The position numbers and the translations under genes are program-made. A stretch of DNA of 64,000 nt, from contig NC_067205.1 in assembly GCF_026262505.1 (NCBI RefSeq), positions 2,170,001 through 2,234,000 on the forward strand, read 5' to 3'. The stretch is from Trichomonas vaginalis G3. Lineage: Eukaryota; Parabasalia; Trichomonadida; Trichomonadidae. Below are positions 62,268 to 64,000 of this stretch, piece after piece. The first letter of the stretch is position 1. Each line of letters starts with the position of its first letter. The notes below the pieces were generated by a model. That model made no database searches. It was not told where the DNA came from and worked only from the letters and a program-made list of their open reading frames with translations.

Positions 62268-63856
62268 ATGTACGCCGCTCAGAATATAACGCCAACAGTT
62301 TTGGATGCCATGAACGGAAATGTTTCCGAATGGTATAACGAATGCGACAATGCCATTAGAAGGTCAGAAATAGTTCCTGGAACTTACGAATATACAACTG
62401 CTGTTTCTTATGGAAACGTAGGTGAGTTTGGAGAAGGTTCTTCAACAACAGTAGATATTGCTTGCGACAGGTTTCATATTATTTCTATTGACAACTCATT
62501 CTTATACGTGGAACAAGACATTGAAATAAAACCTTCTGCCAAGTTGTCTGACAAGAAAGGTTGCAATGGAATTTTCTATGTCGGATACCAATATGCTCCA
62601 GAAGTTTTCATGGGATATAAGATATATTCTAACTCTGACTTAGTTCAAACAGTAACATGGGCAAACTATGAATGGTTCGCTTTGAGAAACTCAGTACAAC
62701 CACAAGCTAGAGAACAAACAGACCAGTATGCAACTATTGAGAAAATAAGAAGACTTGACCCTAACGTTCCAGGAGTTTATGTTAACCTTTCTGGACAAAC
62801 TGCAGCAGCAGTAACCAAAGTAAAACTGAAACTTAGAGTTCCTTTGTCATCTTTCCTCATCTTCAGGTTTTTAAGATACTTGCCAAACTGGGCAGGAAAA
62901 ATTTCTATTGAACTTACTCCAAGCAAAAATAACTTAGTCATTGCACCAACACAAGACCCATTCACTCTTACAGACGTAAAGGGAACAAATAAACGTCATT
63001 CGCCGAATTTTGCAAAGACAAAGTTGATAACCTCAACACTGAAGTAAACTATTATTTCAATGCTGCTGGAGATGCTTGGGACCAGTTAAGTTCACATGCG
63101 AACAGTTTGAATGCAAGAGAATAGAAAGCAGACTTGCCGTTTATATGTTGGACCCAGATATTTCAAATGCTTTAGCTGCCAAATATATTGCAGTTCCACT
63201 TATGTTCCCTATACACCAAATATCTGTCAAAGACTTTGCAGGTGAAGTTGGAAACCAAAATCCAGGAGCCGAAGGTGCAAGAACAGATATTGCTTTAACA
63301 ACTGCAATGAAACATGCAGATACTATGTTTGTACTGTTCAGACGAACTATAAATGACTATTCTTGTTTCTACAACCCTGGTATTAAATATCATATAAACA
63401 TAGATGGCAAATATTATCCAAGAGAAGAATATTCTACAGTTGAGGATATGAGGTCATACAACTTGACATTAGATGCTATGAACTTTAACAAACAACTTCA
63501 CAACAACCATTAACCCTGAAATGCAAAGTTCTATTATGCCATATGTGAAAGTATGGACTCATACAGGAGGTCAAAAAACTCAATATACAAATGGAGACCG
63601 TTCAAACTTTTGGCTTGGCATTCCATTTGCTGACTCAGAAGACTTTATGGGTGGTATTTCAACTGTTGGTACTTCAAATACAATATACTGGTGACAGAGA
63701 CGGTCCAGATGAATTGAAGCAAAGAAGTTTACAAAACCAATAGCACTTTTCACGGAAGATGCTCTTTTGAAGATTCGTTCGATGAAACCTGCTGGGGCTC
63801 CTCAGATTGGCATAACGACAGCTTCCATCGAGCAGATTTTGGCAGCAGGTCAGTAA
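62268..63856 (+). pseudogene. Double-jelly-roll major capsid protein, element D
   Basis: Copy of the capsid gene at 31075-32680, with the same MYAAQNITPTVLDAMNG start, the NPGIKYHINIDGKYYP segment and the SIEQILAAGQ-type end. Nearly identical at DNA level to the element C copy. Broken at about four places. Confidence 0.68.
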
Positions 63857-64000
63857 GTTGTTCTTGAACTGACTTCTCTCCGTCAAATATTGACAGTACG
63901 CCAGTTTTGACATAATATTGTATTATAAACTTTCTTTAGTAATATCGGTAAGTTTTGAAGTTATATTTTTGTCTGCTTCAAGAACTTTCACCATTTCAGT
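63857..64000 (-). pseudogene. Convergent small gene of element D, cut by window edge
   Basis: DNA matches the element C gene at 32574-32993 (segments VLEADKNITSKLTDI and FIIQYYVKTGVLSIFDGEKS). It continues beyond the window. Confidence 0.5.

Larger units (their letters stand above)
57652..64000 (+). mobile_element. Element D: virus-like element (C-family), left part only
   Basis: Starts AGGTAGTGGGGCTTCCAGGC and runs beyond the right edge. It carries tandem copies of its terminal segment, the coiled-coil capsid-operon gene with a MITE inserted, the capsid gene, and the end of the convergent small gene. DNA is very similar to elements A and C, so it is young. Broken, with roughly eight breaks in the visible part. 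Confidence 0.85.

Noticed and set aside
1-64000. Elements A and D as two halves of one element split by the host genes
   Set aside because: Both show an end (at 5313 and 57652) facing the host DNA and both carry their own capsid gene start, so they are two separate, outward-reading copies.

Overview
The window looks like a trichomonad (Parabasalia, Trichomonas or Tritrichomonas type) genome: AT-rich intergenic DNA, apparently intronless host genes, and very dense Maverick/Polinton-like elements. Only two genes are confidently host: an armadillo-like helical-repeat protein (53295-54617) and a cytosolic arginyl-tRNA synthetase (55129-57198). The genus is an inference.

Layout. (1) Element A, 1-5313, minus strand, runs off the left edge. 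It carries a capsid gene, a coiled-coil/proline-rich capsid-operon gene, a Dam-type adenine methylase and an AG...CT-type end. (2) 5314-7091 is AT-rich host spacer. (3) Element B is a protein-primed-polymerase Polinton occupying 7098-52973. It is bounded by a 6-bp target duplication TTTATT and starts AG and ends CT. Its own DNA is 7098-27381 plus short outer pieces of the right terminal repeat at 52194-52303 and 52957-52973. Its parts are polB with an HNH-like insert, integrase, primase/SF3 helicase, a fibre, packaging ATPase, a double-jelly-roll capsid protein and pVI/PX-like peptides. A deleted mariner (22029-22881) sits in one of its genes. (4) Element C (27382-52193, 24.8 kb) is nested inside B's right terminal repeat with a 5-bp duplication AAACC. 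It belongs to a different family: no polB is visible, but it has a capsid module, penton-like protein, SF3 helicase, possible SSB, packaging ATPase, integrase, fibre, membrane-active peptides and a D12-class adenine methylase, plus a long array of palindromes and iterons around a possible initiator gene. (5) A 653-bp hairpin MITE (52304-52956) sits in the last part of B's terminal repeat. (6) Host genes lie at 52980-57651. (7) Element D, 57652-64000, plus strand, of C's family, starts with tandem copies of its end, contains a 692-bp hairpin-rich MITE, and runs off the right edge.

Most virus-like genes are broken and the elements are described as fossils. A, C and D are very similar to each other by eye, and B's two terminal repeats are almost identical, so all look young. 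B came first; C, the mariner and the MITE followed.

Most interesting points: (i) the GATC-centred palindromes of C's repeat array, in an element that encodes a Dam-type methylase; (ii) modular fibre proteins ending in a phage tail-collar-like knob, shared by the two element families with a stretch of near-identical DNA; (iii) a terminal hairpin whose stem covaries among A, C and D; (iv) MITE-like inserts sharing an AAAAGTGACA motif with the virus-like element ends; (v) an 82-bp direct duplication flanking a satellite-bearing insert in C.
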